A stretch of 35,658 nt of DNA, from NCBI GenBank assembly GCA_002327785.1, contig DCUI01000235.1, positions 1-35,658 on the forward strand, given 5' to 3'. Made by a program: the position numbers and the translations under genes. Numbering within the stretch: position 1 is the first letter of the stretch; every line of letters begins with the position of its first letter. Under the pieces are notes generated by a model. The model saw only the letters and a program-made list of their open reading frames with translations. It searched no databases and was not told the DNA's origin. This document shows positions 32,733-35,658 of the stretch, piece by piece. The DNA comes from Phycisphaerales bacterium UBA2218. GTDB taxonomy: Bacteria; Planctomycetota; Phycisphaerae; Sedimentisphaerales; Anaerobacaceae.

Positions 32733-33590
32733 CTACCTGGCCGAGGCAACTCGGACGCAGCGGAAGCCGTAGATGTCGTAGCCGAAGCAGACGTCCACGT
32801 AGCCGGGGTTCTCGTTGTAGCGGTATCCGCAGCGGGAGTTGTCGCCGCTGAATTTCCAGGCCCCGCCGCGAACCACTCGGGTGTCGCCCTCCTTCGGGCC
32901 TCGTGGGTCCTGCTGGGGGGATTGCCCGTAGTAATCCACGCCATAGAAATCGTTGCACCATTGCCATAGGTTGCCGCAGATGTCGTACAGGCCCCATGCG
33001 TTCGGCTTCTTCTGGCCCACCGGCTGCGGATGCCCGCCGGAGTTCTTCTCGAACCAGGCGTAGTCCGCCAGTTGCGAGGGGTTGTCGCCGAGGAAATAAG
33101 CCGTCTTGGCCCCCGCCCGGCACGCGCACTCCCACTCAGCTTCCGTCGGCAGCCGGTAGCCGTTGGCGTCGAAGTTGCACTCCCAGGTCTCCAGGTTGTA
33201 GCAGGACTCCAATCCCTCCAGCCGCGAACGCGCATTGCAGAACTTCACGGCGTCGGACCAGCGGACCTGCTCGACCGGGTTGTTGTCCCTTTTCCATCGC
33301 GAGGGATTGTCCCCTATCACTCGCTGGTACTGCTCCTGCGTGACCAAGTGCTTGTCCATGTAGAAGGGGCTCACGGCCACCTCGTGCAACGGCGCATCCG
33401 GCTCATCCTTGTCGCCCATCGTGAACTTGCCGCCGGGAATGAGGACCATCTCAATGGCCGAGCCCGCATCGGCCTTGGCCGGAGCATTTGCAGAGGCAGT
33501 CGAGCCCTCCTCCGGCGTTCTGCGTTCACAGCCCAGAAACAGGGCCAGGATGCCCGACAGGATCAATACGATTGCACAACTCTTTCTCAT
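32733..33590 (-). CDS. FGE/SUMF1-like lipoprotein
   Basis: 285 residues; ATG 33590 with GGAAG upstream. A lipoprotein signal (IVLILSGILALFLGC) gives a lipidated Cys near residue 20. After a Ser/Ala linker comes the formylglycine-generating-enzyme fold: MVLIPGGKFTMGDKDEPDAPLHEV, FYMDKHLVTQEQYQRVIGDNPS, PVEQVRWSDAVKFCNARS, GYRLPTEAEWECACRAG, NAWGLYDICGNLWQWCND, VVRGGAWKFSGDNSRCGYRY and GFRCVR. In catalytic aerobic FGEs two cysteines lie after the RGG motif. Here only the one in SRCGY is in place and the first position has no Cys. It is therefore probably a binding or structural member, as most exported planctomycete FGE-like proteins are. No sulfatase gene is in the window. It follows the 608-residue gene by 46 bases. 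Confidence 0.9.
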   Translation of the reverse strand: MRKSCAIVLILSGILALFLGCERRTPEEGSTASANAPAKADAGSAIEMVLIPGGKFTMGDKDEPDAPLHEVAVSPFYMDKHLVTQEQYQRVIGDNPSRWKRDNNPVEQVRWSDAVKFCNARSRLEGLESCYNLETWECNFDANGYRLPTEAEWECACRAGAKTAYFLGDNPSQLADYAWFEKNSGGHPQPVGQKKPNAWGLYDICGNLWQWCNDFYGVDYYGQSPQQDPRGPKEGDTRVVRGGAWKFSGDNSRCGYRYNENPGYVDVCFGYDIYGFRCVRVASAR

Positions 33591-33636
33591 GGTGGTCTGC
33601 TTCCGATCTGTAGATGTTCGATTCGTTGTTCGTCGC

Positions 33637-35463
33637 TCAATAGTCCACCCAGATCTCGTAGCCGTCGGGATTCCGGAGGCACTGCCGACAACGGCTTCGG
33701 ATCTCCTTCGCCAACTCGACCGCCGCTGGCTGGGTTAGGCCGCCGTAGCCCGCCTCCTGGAACAATCGTCGCACGATCACATGGTACTCCGCGAGCAGGC
33801 CGTCCTGGGCGCCGCCCATGCCCCGCCACTCCTTGCCAAGTTCAAGGCACGTCGGCAAGTTCTTCGCGTCCTTCCGGGCGGTCAGGGCAAGTGTCTTGCG
33901 GGCCAGATCATCGGCGTATTCGAGCGACTTGATGTTCTGCTTCTGCACATCGTACTGACTCGGTATCTGGGTCGCGATCTGCTCCAGAGGCTCGATGAAC
34001 GGCTTCAGTTCCGGCGATGAGCCGCCTTTGTCCCGCAGGGACTTCACCAGACCATCGGCAAAGGCCCGGTACTCGTCGATCCGCTCCATGTGCCGGGTAA
34101 CAAAGTACATCATATCCCCGACGGCGCCCTCGACATACTCCTTCTTCTCGACCTCCTGGCCTGCGTTGAAGACGGCCTCAATGGCCTCGGTGCAGCCGCA
34201 GGTGCAGGCGCGGCGGATTCCCTCGCCCCCCCTGCGATGATGGGTGCGCAGCTTGCGGCCGGGCAGGTCGAGGATCGCATCGCAGGTCTGCCGGCCCAAC
34301 GTCGCTTTCATAATGTCAACGGGCGAATTCACGGGAGCGCCGGCCTCTTGCCCCTCCAGGAAATAGAGTAGCGACTCACCCCTGGGCATCACCTTCTTGC
34401 TCAGCCGATAGCAGGCCTTGTCCCCATCGAACCAGACGGGGTACGTGTACATGCCCGGGACCCCGCGCCAGATCTGGCCTTTCGTGCCGCGGAACGGGAA
34501 AGTGGTCTTGAGGCCCGCCTCCTCCAACTGCGTGATCCACCGGGCCGCGAAGGGCCGCCTCCAACCGATTGTCACGTCCTTCTCCAGAAAGGAAGCGGTC
34601 AACGGCTCCCTGTGCCAGATGCCGGGCGCTTCGAGCAGGGCCAGATAGACGCTTTGCTCATCATTGTCGAATTCAATCGACTCGATCCGACGGTCCCCCT
34701 GTTCCGCACCATCCAGCCCGAGCCGCACCTGCTGATTTCGATTCGGCCAAGTCATGACGAACACGTAATTCTCCCCCGTGAGCAACCCGAGAAAGAGGTT
34801 CTCGGCCGGGACACTGAGTGTGTTCGCCGAGGGATAGTGGTCCGGGTCGACAATGAGATCGTCGCCGATGAAATCCGGCGCCACGCCGTAATCGATCGCG
34901 CTTCGCACGCGGACTCCCGTCAGGTCTCTCACAGGCTTGACTGCGATGATCTCCGTCCTGTCGAACGCCAGCACGGCAGAAGAACCTCCGCTGAAAGAAA
35001 CCTCCAAGGCCACCTCGAATCCCGTATTCCTCAGAATCGCACATCGCGCAATACCCGCCGGCTCCGTCTTGCCTTGCCGCGGCGAGAATTCCAGGATCTT
35101 CTCGGCCTTCGAGTAGACCACCACCCGGCCCTTGCCCGACCAGAAGACCGCGGTCAGACTGCCATTCTCCACGACCGCGTCTCCCTCGAACGCGTACTCT
35201 CGGCCATAGTAGCCCGGGTCGGAAAAGGCCCTGGCCGGATCGGCTTCGAGCGTGAACGGATCGACAGGTACAACCTTCCATCCGGCCCTGCCATGAACGT
35301 CGATTGCCTCGCCAAAACGCATCTGTGTGTCCCAAATGACCACGTTCGTCGCGGCCCCGATCCCCTGGGCCACGGACGCCCCCAGGACGACGGCCAGCAA
35401 GACGACCACTGCAATCCCGGACAGATATGACTCACACGTGCGAACACCTCGATCTGATTTCAT
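33637..35463 (-). CDS. Exported or anchored protein of unknown function, partner of the FGE-like gene
   Basis: 608 residues; ATG 35463 is chosen because the longer in-frame start at 35526 would put a charged stretch before the signal. A hydrophobic segment (LSGIAVVVLLAVVLGASVAQG) at about 13-35 is a signal peptide or anchor. Residues 40-330 are beta-rich (VVENGSLTAVFWSGKGRVVVYS; FLGLLTGENYVFVMTWPNRNQQVRLGL). Residues 330-430 hold VPGMYTYPVWFDGDKACYR and a cysteine-rich CTCGC. The last 180 residues are helical (ERIDEYRAFADGLVKSLRDKG) and end with CRQCLRNPDGYEIWVDY. The four clustered cysteines could bind metal. I do not recognise the family. It is first in a two-gene unit with the FGE-like lipoprotein. 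Confidence 0.8.
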   Translation of the reverse strand: MKSDRGVRTCESYLSGIAVVVLLAVVLGASVAQGIGAATNVVIWDTQMRFGEAIDVHGRAGWKVVPVDPFTLEADPARAFSDPGYYGREYAFEGDAVVENGSLTAVFWSGKGRVVVYSKAEKILEFSPRQGKTEPAGIARCAILRNTGFEVALEVSFSGGSSAVLAFDRTEIIAVKPVRDLTGVRVRSAIDYGVAPDFIGDDLIVDPDHYPSANTLSVPAENLFLGLLTGENYVFVMTWPNRNQQVRLGLDGAEQGDRRIESIEFDNDEQSVYLALLEAPGIWHREPLTASFLEKDVTIGWRRPFAARWITQLEEAGLKTTFPFRGTKGQIWRGVPGMYTYPVWFDGDKACYRLSKKVMPRGESLLYFLEGQEAGAPVNSPVDIMKATLGRQTCDAILDLPGRKLRTHHRRGGEGIRRACTCGCTEAIEAVFNAGQEVEKKEYVEGAVGDMMYFVTRHMERIDEYRAFADGLVKSLRDKGGSSPELKPFIEPLEQIATQIPSQYDVQKQNIKSLEYADDLARKTLALTARKDAKNLPTCLELGKEWRGMGGAQDGLLAEYHVIVRRLFQEAGYGGLTQPAAVELAKEIRSRCRQCLRNPDGYEIWVDY

Positions 35464-35502
35464 ACCCTGTGTCCCTTCACATAGGTCAAGCGAACACACT
35501 GC

Positions 35503-35530
35503 ATCGTAGCCCAAATCCGGGAACAATCAA
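35503..35530 (-). promoter_or_regulatory. Promoter candidate of the two-gene FGE unit
   Basis: On the minus strand TTGATT (35530-35525), a 16-base spacer and TACGAT (35508-35503), about 40 bases before ATG 35463. The remaining bases to 35658 hold nothing I recognise. Confidence 0.4.
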
Positions 35531-35658
35531 GAAGATGTTGCGGGCATCGTGACACCCGAGATATGCGAGCGCGGTGAAAAGGCGATGGAGAATCCACGAA
35601 AAGATGGGCTTAGTCCAAGTGCGTAGAAGATACGGAACGACCGGCTCTCGCCTGGTAT

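Noticed and set aside
1..35658. tRNA, rRNA, CRISPR array, replication origin or intact insertion sequence
   Set aside because: No cloverleaf with a TTCRA arm, no regularly spaced direct repeats, no DnaA-box cluster and no transposase motif were found on reading both strands.

Overview
The window is GC-rich bacterial DNA that looks like a planctomycete, most likely of the Phycisphaerae/Sedimentisphaerales type. This placement is inferred from gene content: secreted LamG/CBM9-like proteins, Tat-exported enzymes, an H-X9-DG pseudopilin-like protein, a formylglycine-generating-enzyme-like lipoprotein, an ECF sigma operon followed by secreted proteins of unknown function, and many large exported proteins without recognisable domains. 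No rRNA, tRNA or CRISPR array was seen.

Layout. 1-2721: the end of one LamG protein (+) faces a LamG-CBM9-LamG exported protein (-), with terminators for both directions and a three-armed palindrome between them. 2722-3683 is gene-poor and carries a group II intron domain V relic and a strong hairpin. 3684-7962: a Tat-exported fucose-isomerase-like protein (-) diverges from a + strand run of an exported CinA-like protein, an HNH protein and a GNAT acetyltransferase. 8092-16145 (-): a complete RND tripartite efflux operon (adaptor, pump, TolC-like channel) with a Tat-exported glycoside-hydrolase-like protein directly behind it. 16404-20681 (-): a classic MoxR-DUF58-transglutaminase operon. It diverges, through two good promoters, from a + strand secreted protein with a duplicated domain and an in-frame amber codon, and from the pseudopilin-like protein. 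23368-24261 (-): an exported M55 D-aminopeptidase with a perfect palindrome in its promoter region.

24580-26710 is a gene graveyard. It holds pieces of a small membrane protein, a GH28-type enzyme, a LamG-associated beta domain, a Tat-exported amidohydrolase and a secreted protein of the kind found beside ECF sigma factors, joined end to end in different orientations. 26898-29407 (-) is an ECF sigma, membrane protein and secreted protein operon. 29657-31480 (+) is a secreted helical protein with a tandem module. 31511-32449 (-) is a membrane-anchored protein of unknown function. A repeat-filled gap follows, then a two-gene unit (-) of a 608-residue anchored protein and an FGE-like lipoprotein.

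The likely theme is envelope and extracellular work: sugar and peptide hydrolysis, efflux and envelope assembly. No single new defence-type or biosynthetic system is evident. The most notable items are the amber-interrupted protein, the intron relic, the exported CinA-like and isomerase-like proteins, and the mosaic of gene fragments.
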